From CAZMIL01 sp964566425 (GTDB taxonomy: Bacteria; Patescibacteriota; Microgenomatia; UBA1406; GWC2-37-13): 64,000 bases of DNA. Shown here one piece after another: positions 50,984 to 59,661 of the stretch. The position numbers and the translations under genes were made by a program. Location: contig CAZMIL010000001.1 of assembly GCA_964566425.1 (NCBI GenBank), positions 1 to 64,000 on the forward strand. Direction: 5' to 3'. Every line of letters begins with the position of its first letter. Position 1 is the stretch's first letter. The notes under the pieces are model-generated. The model made no database searches, was not told the origin of the DNA, and saw nothing but the letters and a program-made list of their open reading frames with translations.

Positions 50984-51994
50984 ATGAAATTGTTGGTAAC
51001 CGGCGGCGCTGGATTCATCGGGACCAATTTCATTTATTACTGGTTTAAGAATCATCCCCAAGATTACATCGTTAACCTCGATAAACTGACTTATGCCGGA
51101 AATCTCGAAAATTTAACTGCCCTTAAAGATAAGCCTAATTATTCCTTTATTAGGGGCGACATCTGTGATGGGAAAGTTGTTGAGCAGGCAATGAATGAAA
51201 TTGATGTCGTAGTCCATTTTGCGGCCGATTCTCATGTTGATCGCTCAATTCTTGACCCGGATCCTTTTATCAAAACCAATATTGAAGGCACTTATGTCCT
51301 GTTGAAGGCCGCCCTAAAAGCAAAAGTTACCAGATTTCATCATATCTCTACTGATGAAGTGTTTGGTTCTCTCGAACTTAAAGCAAAGGAGAAATTCACC
51401 GAAAAAACCGCTTACAATCCGCGCAGCCCCTATTCTGCTTCCAAGGCCGGTTCGGACCATCTGGTGAGAGCTTTTTATACAACTTTTAACCTCCCAATAA
51501 CTATTTCCAACTGTTCCAACAACTTCGGACCTTATCAATTTCCGGAAAAATTTATTCCTTTGGTAATAACCAATATTATGGAGGGACAAAAAATCCCAGT
51601 TTACGGTGATGGCTTGAACGTTCGTGATTGGCTCTATGTCGAAGATCATTGTCGAGCGATTGATCTTATTTTACAGCAAGGAAAGGTTGGAGAAACTTAT
51701 TTGGTGGGCGGGTTAACAGAAGATGTCTCCAATCTGGAGGTAATAAAAAAAATCTTAAAAATTATGGGAAAAGATGAAGAGTTGATCGAGCTCGTCAAAG
51801 ACCGTCGCGGGCACGATCGCAAGTATAGTGTGGATTGGTCGAAAATCAAATCTGACCTTGGCTGGGAGCCGGCCTTCCTCTTTGATACCTATCTGCAAAA
51901 AACTGTCAAGTGGTATCAACAAAATAAAGACTGGTGGCAACACGTTAAATCAGGTGAATACAAAAAGTATTATGAACAACAGTACGGGAAATAG
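50984..51994 (+). CDS. rfbB: dTDP-glucose 4,6-dehydratase
   Basis: It is the second step of dTDP-rhamnose synthesis. This SDR protein of 336 residues has TGGAGFIGTNFIYYWFKN, NLDKLTYAGNLENL, HFAADSHVDRSI, the HISTDEVFGSL segment with Asp-Glu, the catalytic YSASKAGSDHLV, and NNFGPYQFPEKFIPL. All residues for dehydration are present. It overlaps rfbD by 23 bases. Genes for RmlA and RmlC are not in this window. Confidence 0.93.
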   Translation: MKLLVTGGAGFIGTNFIYYWFKNHPQDYIVNLDKLTYAGNLENLTALKDKPNYSFIRGDICDGKVVEQAMNEIDVVVHFAADSHVDRSILDPDPFIKTNIEGTYVLLKAALKAKVTRFHHISTDEVFGSLELKAKEKFTEKTAYNPRSPYSASKAGSDHLVRAFYTTFNLPITISNCSNNFGPYQFPEKFIPLVITNIMEGQKIPVYGDGLNVRDWLYVEDHCRAIDLILQQGKVGETYLVGGLTEDVSNLEVIKKILKIMGKDEELIELVKDRRGHDRKYSVDWSKIKSDLGWEPAFLFDTYLQKTVKWYQQNKDWWQHVKSGEYKKYYEQQYGK

Positions 51995-52838
51995 ATTAAC
52001 AATCGCCATAACCGGCTCCTCCGGTTTAGTGGGATCACGTATAATCGAACTCCTCTCTAATGACTTCAATTTTATTCAACTATCACAACAGGAGATGGAT
52101 ATAACCAATCAACAACAAGTAAAGGAAAAATTGAATAACCTTGATTTCGATCTCTTTTTACATCTGGCAGCCTATACTAACGTTGATAAGGCAGAAGAAG
52201 AAAAAGAACTCTGCTATAAAATTAACGTTGAGGGAACGCGGAATGTTTTTGAGGAAACAATTAGTAGGAACAAAAAATTCATTTATATTTCCACTGATTT
52301 TGTTTTCAATGGTGAAAAATCCTCATATAACGAAAGCAGTCAACCTGAGGCTCATTTCGGAGTCTACGGGTTGTCCAAATTGGAAGGGGAAAAAATCGTC
52401 AGAAACAAGGGGATGATTGTGCGCCTATCCTTTCCTTATCGAGCGGTTTACCAGCAACGCTCAGATTTTGTTCGTTCCTTTAAAGCTTTGCTTGAGCAAA
52501 AAAAACCATTAAAAGTAGTCAGTGATTCGCTCATTACTCCTACTTTTATCGATGATATCGCTTCTGGCCTTAAATATCTATTTATACACTTCACGCCTGA
52601 AGTTTTTCATTTAGTCGGCAGCCAAAGTCTCTCTCCTTATGAGGCGTGTATGCAAATTGCCGCCACTTTCGATTTCGATACATCCTTGATCGGTAAAACC
52701 ACTTTTGCCGAGTTTAATCACGGGAAAGCTCCCCGACCTCAAAAGTCAATCATTGTCAGCGTGAAAAATAATTTTTATCCTATGAAGAATCTTGCGCAGG
52801 GGCTCGCTGAAATCAAACATCAATTAGCCGTTCTGTGA
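51972..52838 (+). CDS. rfbD: dTDP-4-dehydrorhamnose reductase
   Basis: It is the last step of dTDP-rhamnose synthesis. The protein of 288 residues has AITGSSGLVGSRIIELL, the LDFDLFLHLAAYTNVDKAEE segment typical of RmlD, STDFVFNGEKSSYNES, and the YGLSKLEGEK catalytic motif. ATG 51972 overlaps the rfbB end by 23 bases; the longer frame to 51828 is inside rfbB. The C-terminal region is more divergent than usual. Confidence 0.85.
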   Translation: MNNSTGNRLTIAITGSSGLVGSRIIELLSNDFNFIQLSQQEMDITNQQQVKEKLNNLDFDLFLHLAAYTNVDKAEEEKELCYKINVEGTRNVFEETISRNKKFIYISTDFVFNGEKSSYNESSQPEAHFGVYGLSKLEGEKIVRNKGMIVRLSFPYRAVYQQRSDFVRSFKALLEQKKPLKVVSDSLITPTFIDDIASGLKYLFIHFTPEVFHLVGSQSLSPYEACMQIAATFDFDTSLIGKTTFAEFNHGKAPRPQKSIIVSVKNNFYPMKNLAQGLAEIKHQLAVL

Positions 52839-52844
52839 TATTAT
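52836..52844 (+). promoter_or_regulatory. Extended -10 promoter of the UDP-glucose dehydrogenase gene
   Basis: TGATATTAT overlaps the rfbD stop and ends 8 bases before ATG 52853, so the ugd-uxs-GT2 genes may be transcribed separately from rfbBD. Confidence 0.5.
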
Positions 52845-52852
52845 AGAAAGTT

Positions 52853-54139
52853 ATGACAATTAGTTTTGTGGGGCATGGCTATGTAGGCCTCGTTACCGCC
52901 TGCGTTTTTGCCGATTTTGGCAATGACGTCTGGGTCATCGGACATACTCCCGCCAAGATAGCTAAACTTAAGCAAGGCGATCCGTTGATCTATGAACCCG
53001 GATTGAAGGAGTTGCTAAAAAAAAATCTTAAGGCCGGCCGTATCCATTTCACGCTTGATTTTGCCGAAGCCGTGCCTAAATCTGCCATTGTTTTTATCAC
53101 CGTGGGCACGCCTCCGAGTAAAAGCGGTGAGGCTGATCTGAGTGCTGTTTTTGCCGTAGCTAGGCAAATTGCGCCATATCTCAAGGCCGAAAGCACTGTT
53201 GTTTCCTGCAAAAGTACAGTCCCAGTAGGAACGAACAAAAAAGTTGAACAAACCCTGGAACAGCTCAAGCCCAAACAGGCACGAATCTTAATTGCGTCTT
53301 GTCCTGAGTTTTTACGCGAGGGAACAGCCTTGACAGACACCTTCAATCCAGACCGGATAGTAATTGGTTCAGACTCTCCTGAAGCCTTAAAACTTTTACT
53401 TGAGTTGCATAAACCATTTAAAACTACGCCTGTAGTCACAGATTTAGCTTCGGCAGAACTTATCAAGTATGCAGCCAACTCCATGCTGGCTACTAAGGTC
53501 AGCTTTGCCAATTTTATTGCCTTGTTATGCGAAAAAGCAGGGGCAGATGTGGAAACCGTGCTCGATGCCGTTGGTCTAGATAAACGAATCGGCAGGATTT
53601 TTCTCAATCCAGGCGTGGGCTATGGCGGATCATGCCTGCCCAAAGATGTTTTAGCTCTGCTGGAGACGACTAAAGGCATGGGCCTAGACGCTTCTTTTTT
53701 AGAAGCTGTCAACGCTGTCAATCAACAGGCAAAAGACAATTTTATCGACCGGATTGTTGCAAACTCCCCCGGCAAGCGCCTCGCAGTCTGGGGCCTGAGT
53801 TTTAAACCTGAAACGGACGATATTCGTGAGGCTCCGGCCTTATATATCATCAACAAACTCTTAGCCGAAGGATTTACAATTACTGCCTACGATCCGGCCG
53901 CCATGAGTAATGTTAAGCACGTTATGAATGACCAAATAACTTATGTTTCGGATCCTTATAAAGCCCTAAAGTTAGCTGATGCCCTTTGCATTTTCACAGA
54001 GTGGAATGAGTTTAAGGAGATTGACTTGGGAAAAGTCAAAAATGAACTCAAAACAGGGTTCATTTTTGATGGCAGAAATATCTATCAATCTAAAGAAATG
54101 TCTAAATTAGGTTTTAAATATTTCAGTGTGGGACGATAA
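52853..54139 (+). CDS. ugd: UDP-glucose 6-dehydrogenase
   Basis: It oxidises UDP-glucose to UDP-glucuronate with two NAD. The N-terminal Rossmann motif is SFVGHGYVGLVTACVFADFG; the middle has CPEFLREGTALTDTFNPDRI and ASAELIKYAANSMLATKVSF; the catalytic cysteine is in GVGYGGSCLPKDVLAL near 262; the C-terminal domain has LSFKPETDDIREAPAL. It has 428 residues. UDP-glucose is the likely substrate because a UDP-glucuronate decarboxylase-like gene follows after 2 bases. Confidence 0.92.
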   Translation: MTISFVGHGYVGLVTACVFADFGNDVWVIGHTPAKIAKLKQGDPLIYEPGLKELLKKNLKAGRIHFTLDFAEAVPKSAIVFITVGTPPSKSGEADLSAVFAVARQIAPYLKAESTVVSCKSTVPVGTNKKVEQTLEQLKPKQARILIASCPEFLREGTALTDTFNPDRIVIGSDSPEALKLLLELHKPFKTTPVVTDLASAELIKYAANSMLATKVSFANFIALLCEKAGADVETVLDAVGLDKRIGRIFLNPGVGYGGSCLPKDVLALLETTKGMGLDASFLEAVNAVNQQAKDNFIDRIVANSPGKRLAVWGLSFKPETDDIREAPALYIINKLLAEGFTITAYDPAAMSNVKHVMNDQITYVSDPYKALKLADALCIFTEWNEFKEIDLGKVKNELKTGFIFDGRNIYQSKEMSKLGFKYFSVGR

Positions 54140-54141
54140 AT

Positions 54142-55089
54142 ATGAAAGTACTAATCACCGGAGTCGCAGGCTTTATCGGGTCAAATTTAGCCAAAAAATT
54201 GCTAGGGCAAGGAGATGAAGTCTGGGGCGTAGACAATTTTATTACCGGTTCACAACAGAATATCAATCTTTTAAACAATCAGCGCTTTCACTTTTTTAAA
54301 GGCAATATTGAGGACTTCGACTTCAAAGGAAAACTAGATAGCGTTGAGGTCATTTTTCATCTGGCTTCGCCTGCCTCCCCTTTCCAATATGCTAATCACC
54401 CCCTGCAAACGTTAACGACCAACAGTTGGGGAACTAAAAACCTACTCGAATTTATGGTTAAGAGCAAAAGTTCCCGCTTTGTTCTGGCTTCGACATCGGA
54501 AGTTTATGGCAGTCCCTTAATCCATCCCCAGACAGAGAATTATTGGGGAAATGTCAATCCCGTCGGAGAACGTTCCTGCTATGATGAAGGTAAACGCTTC
54601 TCAGAAGCACTAGCTACGACTTTTTTGCGTCTTTATGACCTTGATATTAGAATTGCTCGCATTTTTAATACTTACGGTCCGAACATGGAAAAAGATGATG
54701 GCAGAGTCATTTCCAATTTTATCTGTCAAAGTTTAGGCAAAAAACCCATTACTATCTACGGAGATGGTTTACAGACACGATCTTTTTGTTTTGTTTCCGA
54801 CATGATTAGAGGCTTGATCTCATTAGGAACAGAAAACAAGCTCAAGGGAGAGATTGTCAATCTGGGGAATCCTGACGAAAGAACAATTCGTGAAATTGCC
54901 GAGTTGATTAAACAGAAAATCAAAACATCCTCAAAAATCATTTTCAAGCCTAAAAGCAAGGATGATCCTGAACGCAGAAAACCCGATATCAGCAAGGCAA
55001 TTAAATTATTGACTTGGAAGCCAGAAGTAAGCTTGGAAGACGGCCTGGATGAAACAATCAACTACTTTAAAAACAGATTTTTTGTATGA
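54142..55089 (+). CDS. UDP-glucuronate decarboxylase (UDP-xylose synthase) like SDR
   Basis: This extended SDR protein of 315 residues has VLITGVAGFIGSNLAKKLL, HLASPASPFQYANHPLQTL, ASTSEVYGSPLIHPQTENYW, the catalytic SCYDEGKRFSEAL (YxxxK with the DEG of UDP-xylose synthases), and RIFNTYGPNMEKDDGRVISN. It would convert UDP-glucuronate from the upstream enzyme to UDP-xylose. It overlaps the next gene by 4 bases. Confidence 0.85.
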   Translation: MKVLITGVAGFIGSNLAKKLLGQGDEVWGVDNFITGSQQNINLLNNQRFHFFKGNIEDFDFKGKLDSVEVIFHLASPASPFQYANHPLQTLTTNSWGTKNLLEFMVKSKSSRFVLASTSEVYGSPLIHPQTENYWGNVNPVGERSCYDEGKRFSEALATTFLRLYDLDIRIARIFNTYGPNMEKDDGRVISNFICQSLGKKPITIYGDGLQTRSFCFVSDMIRGLISLGTENKLKGEIVNLGNPDERTIREIAELIKQKIKTSSKIIFKPKSKDDPERRKPDISKAIKLLTWKPEVSLEDGLDETINYFKNRFFV

Positions 55090-56198
55090 ATAAAGTAACC
55101 ATCATCATTCCAACCTATAACGAAGTCGAAAATATCTCAAAAATTATTAAAGACATCTTTTCTCTGGCAAAAAGTCTCACCAACTGGCAGCTTAGTATTT
55201 TAATAGTTGATAGTTCCTCGCCTGATAAAACCGGCGACTCGGTGCGTAAACTGCAAACAACTTATTCTCGTCTTTACTTATTATCGACAAAAAAAGAAGG
55301 CTTAGGCCGAGCCTATCTGCGCGGTTTCACTTACGCTCTAAGTAAACTCAAAGCCGATGTCGTTTTTGAAATGGATGCCGATTTTTCACATAACCCTCAA
55401 GATATTCCTCGCTTTCTGGCTAAAATTGAGCAAGGAGCTGATTTTGTTATCGGCTCACGCTATATCAAAGGAGGATCCATTCCTGCCGATTGGAGCTGGG
55501 ATCGCAAGTTTTTTTCGATAATCGGCAATCTTGTTATCCGTCTCGGCTTTATGAAGCTCGGGATTACCGATTGGACTTCCGGTTTTCGGGCAATCAAATC
55601 CTGGGTAGTCGAATCAAGCCTGCAACGTTTGGAAAAATATTCCGGCTACGTTTTCCAGGTTGCGCTCCTTGATGAAAGTTTGAAAAAAAATGCCAAAGTC
55701 AGTGAAATCCCTATTCAGTTTATTGACCGTAAATATGGCGTATCTAAAATTAATTCTTTTCAATACACTTCTCAAACTCTCTTGTACGTCTTCAGTCACT
55801 CTTCTTTTATCCGCTATGTTCTGGTTGGTCTTTCGGGGACAGTTATCGATTTTGGACTTTCCTTCATTTTGATTGAAAAAGTTCGCCTATTTATTTGGCT
55901 GTCAACCATGATCAGCGCCGAGACTGCGATTATTTTTAATTTCATCCTTAATAATTTCTGGAGCTTTGCCCACAAAAAATTAGCCGGAGGGACCGGTTAT
56001 ATTCTTAAGAAATTCTTTCATTTTAACCTTATTTCGTTGGGAGGGCTACTCATTCAAACTTTTGGAATTACTTATCTCGCTTATCTATTTGGAATGCGTT
56101 GGTGGTTCGTCTATAAATTCTTTATTCTTGCCTTAATCATTATTCCCTATTCATATATTCTTTACAACAAGATTGTCTGGAAGACAAAGACTAAGTAA
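55086..56198 (+). CDS. Polyprenol-phosphate sugar synthase (DPM1-like GT2) fused to GtrA
   Basis: Residues 1-230 are a GT2 domain: VTIIIPTYNEVENISKIIKD, VFEMDADFSHNPQDIPRFL (DxD) and VIGSRYIKGGSI. Residues 240-365 are a GtrA-like domain with four membrane helices (YVLVGLSGTVIDFGLSFIL). Such fusions make polyprenyl-phosphate-linked mannose or glucose and may help flip it across the membrane, supplying GT39-type enzymes such as the one at 46499. It has 370 residues. Confidence 0.88.
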   Translation: MNKVTIIIPTYNEVENISKIIKDIFSLAKSLTNWQLSILIVDSSSPDKTGDSVRKLQTTYSRLYLLSTKKEGLGRAYLRGFTYALSKLKADVVFEMDADFSHNPQDIPRFLAKIEQGADFVIGSRYIKGGSIPADWSWDRKFFSIIGNLVIRLGFMKLGITDWTSGFRAIKSWVVESSLQRLEKYSGYVFQVALLDESLKKNAKVSEIPIQFIDRKYGVSKINSFQYTSQTLLYVFSHSSFIRYVLVGLSGTVIDFGLSFILIEKVRLFIWLSTMISAETAIIFNFILNNFWSFAHKKLAGGTGYILKKFFHFNLISLGGLLIQTFGITYLAYLFGMRWWFVYKFFILALIIIPYSYILYNKIVWKTKTK

Positions 56199-56200
56199 GT

Positions 56201-57067
56201 TTATTGCACTTTTTCTGTATATTCAACCGAGATCCAGCCCTCTTTGTTGGGTTCATAGCTGATTCTATACCAGTTATTTTTTTCTTCAAGAACGTCAAAA
56301 GTTTGGCCCGGCTTAACTTGTGCCTCTTCGGACGCTGAGATCGAGGCGTCGTCGCGGACACGCAAAAAACCTGTGGGCGTATCTTTAATCTTGACTGTAT
56401 ATAAAATTTTGTTGGGTTTGTTGCTTGTTTGTGTGTTTAGATTGGCCGCTGGTGTCGCTTGTTTTTGACTCAAATCCACTGCCAACTTAAAAGTAGCATT
56501 GGTCCTGTAACCTTCAACGACGTTAATTTTTTCGGTTCGTGGGAAAAAACCTGGAAGATAAACGTTAATCTCGTGAGTCCCTTTGGGTACATCTTGAAGC
56601 ACCATGCTGGCGACACCTTTTTCATCATTATCCAGCTTAACAATTGCTCCGTTGGGGTCGGTATCAATTGCGATCTCTCCTGTTCCCGATTGGCCGGCAT
56701 TGTTCATTTTGGTGGGATAAAAAATTTCACCGGCCGAGGTGAGATCAGTTGTCCCCAACTCTCTATTCACATATGTCAAGGAATTTTTATAGACTGTCAC
56801 TTTGCCTTGCCAAGTTGCTGTGTTACTAGCTATGCCTTCGGGAATAAGCTTGAGCGTATAGTCTCCTATTTTATATCTGCTATCAAAAGGCGTCTTGCCA
56901 ATATCAACATTGTCTATAAATAAAGTCGCCTCCGGGGAAGAGTTAACTTTCAATTCTCCATATTGGCTAGTTTTATCGAAAAAGAAATATTTTGCAAAAA
57001 CAAAGAGAATAAAAATAAAAAAAAGAGTGGTAAAAAGAATTATTTTGCCGCGAGCACTTGCTCTCAT
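56201..57067 (-). CDS. PEGA-domain and SH3-domain surface protein
   Basis: The protein has an N-terminal transmembrane helix (residues 8-29), then two PEGA domains (about 36-110 with LKVNSSPEATLFIDNVDIGK; about 130-195 with IAIDTDPNGAIVKLDNDEKG), a Gln/Asn-rich linker, and a C-terminal bacterial SH3 domain (LRVRDDASISASEEAQVKPG, WYRISYEPNKEGWISVEYT). Both domain types are found in wall-contacting proteins. It probably binds the cell wall or a surface layer. It has 288 residues. It converges on the GT2-GtrA gene with 2 bases between them. Confidence 0.88.
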   Translation of the reverse strand: MRASARGKIILFTTLFFIFILFVFAKYFFFDKTSQYGELKVNSSPEATLFIDNVDIGKTPFDSRYKIGDYTLKLIPEGIASNTATWQGKVTVYKNSLTYVNRELGTTDLTSAGEIFYPTKMNNAGQSGTGEIAIDTDPNGAIVKLDNDEKGVASMVLQDVPKGTHEINVYLPGFFPRTEKINVVEGYRTNATFKLAVDLSQKQATPAANLNTQTSNKPNKILYTVKIKDTPTGFLRVRDDASISASEEAQVKPGQTFDVLEEKNNWYRISYEPNKEGWISVEYTEKVQ

Positions 57068-57105
57068 GGTGGTAATATTTTAGTACTCGCCGAAAGACAA
57101 ATCAA

Positions 57106-57360
57106 TCAAGCTTTGATTATAAAAACTTCGTCTCCATCTTTGGCTTTCTGCTCGACTTTTATCCCAACTGTGTCACCTTTTTTCGCTTTAGAAACGGCCG
57201 CATGTTCAATCTGCATCGAATCCACTTTCTGATTGAATTCTTTACCATGCCCAACAACCTTGATCTCATCGCCAACTGCTAAGTCGCCGCTTAGATCTAC
57301 CACTGCTACACCAACGTGATCATAATAATGAGTTACTTTTCCCACTTTGCTATCTGCCAT
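57106..57360 (-). CDS. EF-Tu domain 2-like small protein
   Basis: The 84-residue protein is a single beta-barrel resembling domain 2 of translation GTPases: VGKVTHYYDHVGVAVVDLSG, LAVGDEIKVVGHGKEFNQKV and AKKGDTVGIKVEQKAKDGDE. There is no GTPase domain. It has one of the strongest Shine-Dalgarno regions here (AAAGGGGGGTGAG before the ATG), unlike the leaderless genes, and a TGCTATCAT box further upstream. Similar stand-alone proteins occur in other CPR genomes and archaea; the role is unknown. Confidence 0.75.
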   Translation of the reverse strand: MADSKVGKVTHYYDHVGVAVVDLSGDLAVGDEIKVVGHGKEFNQKVDSMQIEHAAVSKAKKGDTVGIKVEQKAKDGDEVFIIKA

Positions 57361-57430
57361 CTTCTTCTCACCCCCCTTTGTTATAATCTATGATAGCATA
57401 AAAAATGCGCCTAATATAATTTTATTTATT

Positions 57431-57781
57431 ATGTATAGTGTAAGCAATTCCGAGTTTGAATCTATGATCAGCGATTCCCTTGATTCGCTCCCAGTCGAAA
57501 TCCAAACAAAAATGGAAAACGTCGAGCTCATCCTTGAAGACGAAGACGTTGTTGCCCCTGATCTCCTTGGACTATATCAGGGCGTGCCTCAGCCGAGTCG
57601 CGGGAGTTATTACTCTTGGGTTTTGCCAGACAAAATCACTATCTTTAAAAAAACTATTGAAAATCACGCTTGCGACGCTCAGCATTTGGCACAACTTGTT
57701 CAGCACGTAGTTAGGCACGAAATCGCCCACCATTTTGGTTACTCTGATGAAGAGATAAACAAAAAGACAAAATCTATTTAA
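57431..57781 (+). CDS. Minimal metallopeptidase (zincin_1/MMP-like)
   Basis: The protein of 116 residues has the zinc motif HVVRHEIAHHFG near 96-107 (HExxHH), with EEI nearby. The family (PF06262) is of single-domain zincins of unclear substrate. ATG 57431 is chosen: TATAAT at 57415-57420 ends 10 bases upstream and the frame from 57347 crosses it. It overlaps the convergent glycosylase gene by 8 bases. Confidence 0.82.
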   Translation: MYSVSNSEFESMISDSLDSLPVEIQTKMENVELILEDEDVVAPDLLGLYQGVPQPSRGSYYSWVLPDKITIFKKTIENHACDAQHLAQLVQHVVRHEIAHHFGYSDEEINKKTKSI

Positions 57782-58373
57782 CTTCAAGAATTCTCCACAA
57801 GACAAGACTAGCGTAGGTACGATAAGGTTTCCATTTAGCAATGATTTCCCCGACCTGTTTAACACTTGGTTCTTTTTTGAAACCGTAGATCTGTTTAATC
57901 GCCTTTCTTAGACCTAAATCTCCGTGTGAGAAAACATCTTCTCTCCCTAATCCGAAGATCAAAAACATCTCTGCCGACCAAGGACCGATGCCTTTGACTT
58001 TAATCAATTCTTTGATTACATCCTCGTCTGATTGTTTTTTCAGGCTGTCCAAATCCAACTCGCCAGAATTCACTTTTTTGGCCAAGTCTTTGAGCGCTTT
58101 CACTTTTGCTTTAGAGGTGCCACATGATTTAATTTTCAACTCACTTAATCGTAAGAGGGTTTTGGGGCTAATTTTTTTGTCTGGGAAAAGATTCTCAAGA
58201 CGATCAAAAATTGTGTCGGCTGCTTTTCCAGAAAGTTGCTGGCTGATGATTATCTCGCAGAGTTCGGAGAATAAATCGTCAGGTAAATAATTAAACTCAA
58301 CTTTTATTTTTTCTATATATGAAAAAAGGGTTGAATCGTGTTTTTTGAAGTGATTCCTAATAATCTGATTCAT
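57774..58373 (-). CDS. DNA-3-methyladenine glycosylase, AlkA family
   Basis: This HhH-GPD base-excision enzyme of 199 residues has FSELCEIIISQQLSGKAADT, the helix-hairpin-helix LIKVKGIGPWSAEMFLIFGL, and the catalytic Asp in EDVFSHGDLGLRKAIKQ. It lacks the N-terminal domain of E. coli AlkA. It removes alkylated purines. No Ada-type regulator is nearby. Its start overlaps the upstream unknown gene by 17 bases. Confidence 0.9.
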   Translation of the reverse strand: MNQIIRNHFKKHDSTLFSYIEKIKVEFNYLPDDLFSELCEIIISQQLSGKAADTIFDRLENLFPDKKISPKTLLRLSELKIKSCGTSKAKVKALKDLAKKVNSGELDLDSLKKQSDEDVIKELIKVKGIGPWSAEMFLIFGLGREDVFSHGDLGLRKAIKQIYGFKKEPSVKQVGEIIAKWKPYRTYASLVLWRILEVK

Positions 58374-58842
58374 AAAGCTCTTTTGTTATTTTTTTAAGAT
58401 AATCAATTAGTTCACTTAGTTCATTATTTGAAATCTGCTCAGATTTCTGCTCAAAAATCTCTCTATCCGGCCACTTGTTATTATTTTCGTTTTCGTCGCC
58501 TGGTATTTCCAAATAAATCTGAGAACAAATTGATTGATCGTAATAAAGATTTATTTCTTTAACAAGTTCAGGCTCTGTTCCATCGATATCCTCATAAATA
58601 GGTAAATCTTCTATCATAACTGTTACTATGGGCAAATATTTTATTTTTTTTCTTTTGGGGTCCGAGAGTAGACCAATGTGAAAAATTTTTTCTCCTTTAT
58701 CGTCTAATAATGGAAATTGGTTCTGTTTATAACCATCTTCCATCCAGCCATCTTCGGCCAATTTCGCACAATAACTGAAAAAGAGCGAGAGATTTTGTTT
58801 ACTTGGTCGCTCATATGTGTCGGCGGAAAGTCTTTCCCTCAT
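58357..58842 (-). CDS. Unrecognised 161-residue protein
   Basis: I do not recognise it. It starts MRERLSADTYERPSKQNLSL, has a middle beta-rich region (YLPIVTVMIEDLPIYEDIDG) and an acidic helical end (NNELSELIDYLKKITKELYE). It is soluble. It is probably transcribed with the AlkA-like gene, which it overlaps. A TAGGAT box ends 6 bases before its ATG. The RERLSAD start is shared with the 85-residue protein at 37927. Confidence 0.6.
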   Translation of the reverse strand: MRERLSADTYERPSKQNLSLFFSYCAKLAEDGWMEDGYKQNQFPLLDDKGEKIFHIGLLSDPKRKKIKYLPIVTVMIEDLPIYEDIDGTEPELVKEINLYYDQSICSQIYLEIPGDENENNNKWPDREIFEQKSEQISNNELSELIDYLKKITKELYESDY

Positions 58843-58874
58843 AGTAAAATCCTACATAACTAAAAAAGTAAATA

Positions 58875-59567
58875 TCAAGCCAACTTCTGTTGCAGAAAAG
58901 CAAGTGCTTGTTTTATATCTCCTCTTTTTAGATGTTTATATACGTCTAACTTAATCCTATCCTTAATCCAGTTATCCATCATAATAAACTCTGTAAGTTT
59001 GAGTAAAAGCTGTAAAACTTCGAGATACTGTTGTTTATCTGCAAACTCGTTAAAATTATATTCAACGAACGTTTGTAGATTTGCATTAAGTTTTTCATCA
59101 AAATTTTGTAGTCTACGTACTTCTTCTTTTTCCATCTGCTTGCGTTGAGCAGCCAGGTCTTCGTCTATGAATCTTCTGTCCCCAGTTTCTAACTGCTCTA
59201 TCTGTTCCTGGAGCCATTTTATGCGCTTTGAGATATGCGTCTTAAATAACCACCCGACCATATATTTGATCTGTGGAGATTCTGCTTGCCAATGATTAAT
59301 TTTTGCATAACTGCTAAATAAAGTCGGAAGTAATTGGTTCAAGGCATTTTGCTTATATAATCTGGCGGTAAAAGTCCCATCTTCGCTAAGAATTCTGTTG
59401 TAAGGAGCGAATCTCAAACTCCCTATAACAAAACGCATGTCAGGATGTTCAAAAGGAAGCTCGACAAGTTCGGAAATATCCTTCTTAATTTTTGTCAGAA
59501 ATTTACCCCTTTTGCTGACTTGTTGAGCCTCCGGAACGACTACGACTAACTCTTTTTGGTTAAGCAT
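58875..59567 (-). CDS. Unrecognised 230-residue helical protein
   Basis: I do not recognise it. It is soluble and mostly helical, with a long charged helix in the middle (IKWLQEQIEQLETGDRRFID) and Leu-rich C-terminal helices. It has no nucleotide-binding or catalytic motif that I can see. Its promoter TTGAAT-16-TATAAT lies at 59584-59611, and the leader is about 10 nucleotides. Divergent from the LytR_C gene. Confidence 0.6.
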   Translation of the reverse strand: MLNQKELVVVVPEAQQVSKRGKFLTKIKKDISELVELPFEHPDMRFVIGSLRFAPYNRILSEDGTFTARLYKQNALNQLLPTLFSSYAKINHWQAESPQIKYMVGWLFKTHISKRIKWLQEQIEQLETGDRRFIDEDLAAQRKQMEKEEVRRLQNFDEKLNANLQTFVEYNFNEFADKQQYLEVLQLLLKLTEFIMMDNWIKDRIKLDVYKHLKRGDIKQALAFLQQKLA

Positions 59568-59583
59568 AGGAGAATAGCTTATT

Positions 59584-59611
59584 ATTATACTCCATTTAGC
59601 TTTTGATTCAA
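59584..59611 (-). promoter_or_regulatory. Promoter of the 230-residue gene
   Basis: On the minus strand TTGAAT, a 16-base spacer and TATAAT (59589-59584), 16 bases before the ATG at 59567. Confidence 0.5.
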
Positions 59612-59614
59612 GGG

Positions 59615-59642
59615 TTGACTTATAGAATTTATTATTTATAAT
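59615..59642 (+). promoter_or_regulatory. Promoter of the LytR_C gene
   Basis: TTGACT (59615-59620), a 16-base spacer and TATAAT (59637-59642). The ATG is at 59662, so the leader is about 13 nucleotides. Confidence 0.6.
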
Positions 59643-59661
59643 AAGTTTAGAAAAGATATAT

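Noticed and set aside
52990..53607. 205-codon open frame on the minus strand
   Set aside because: Antisense to ugd; Ser/Ala-rich composition typical of a shadow frame.
56459..56923. 154-codon open frame on the plus strand
   Set aside because: Antisense to the PEGA-SH3 gene; cysteine-rich shadow of a beta-rich coding sequence.
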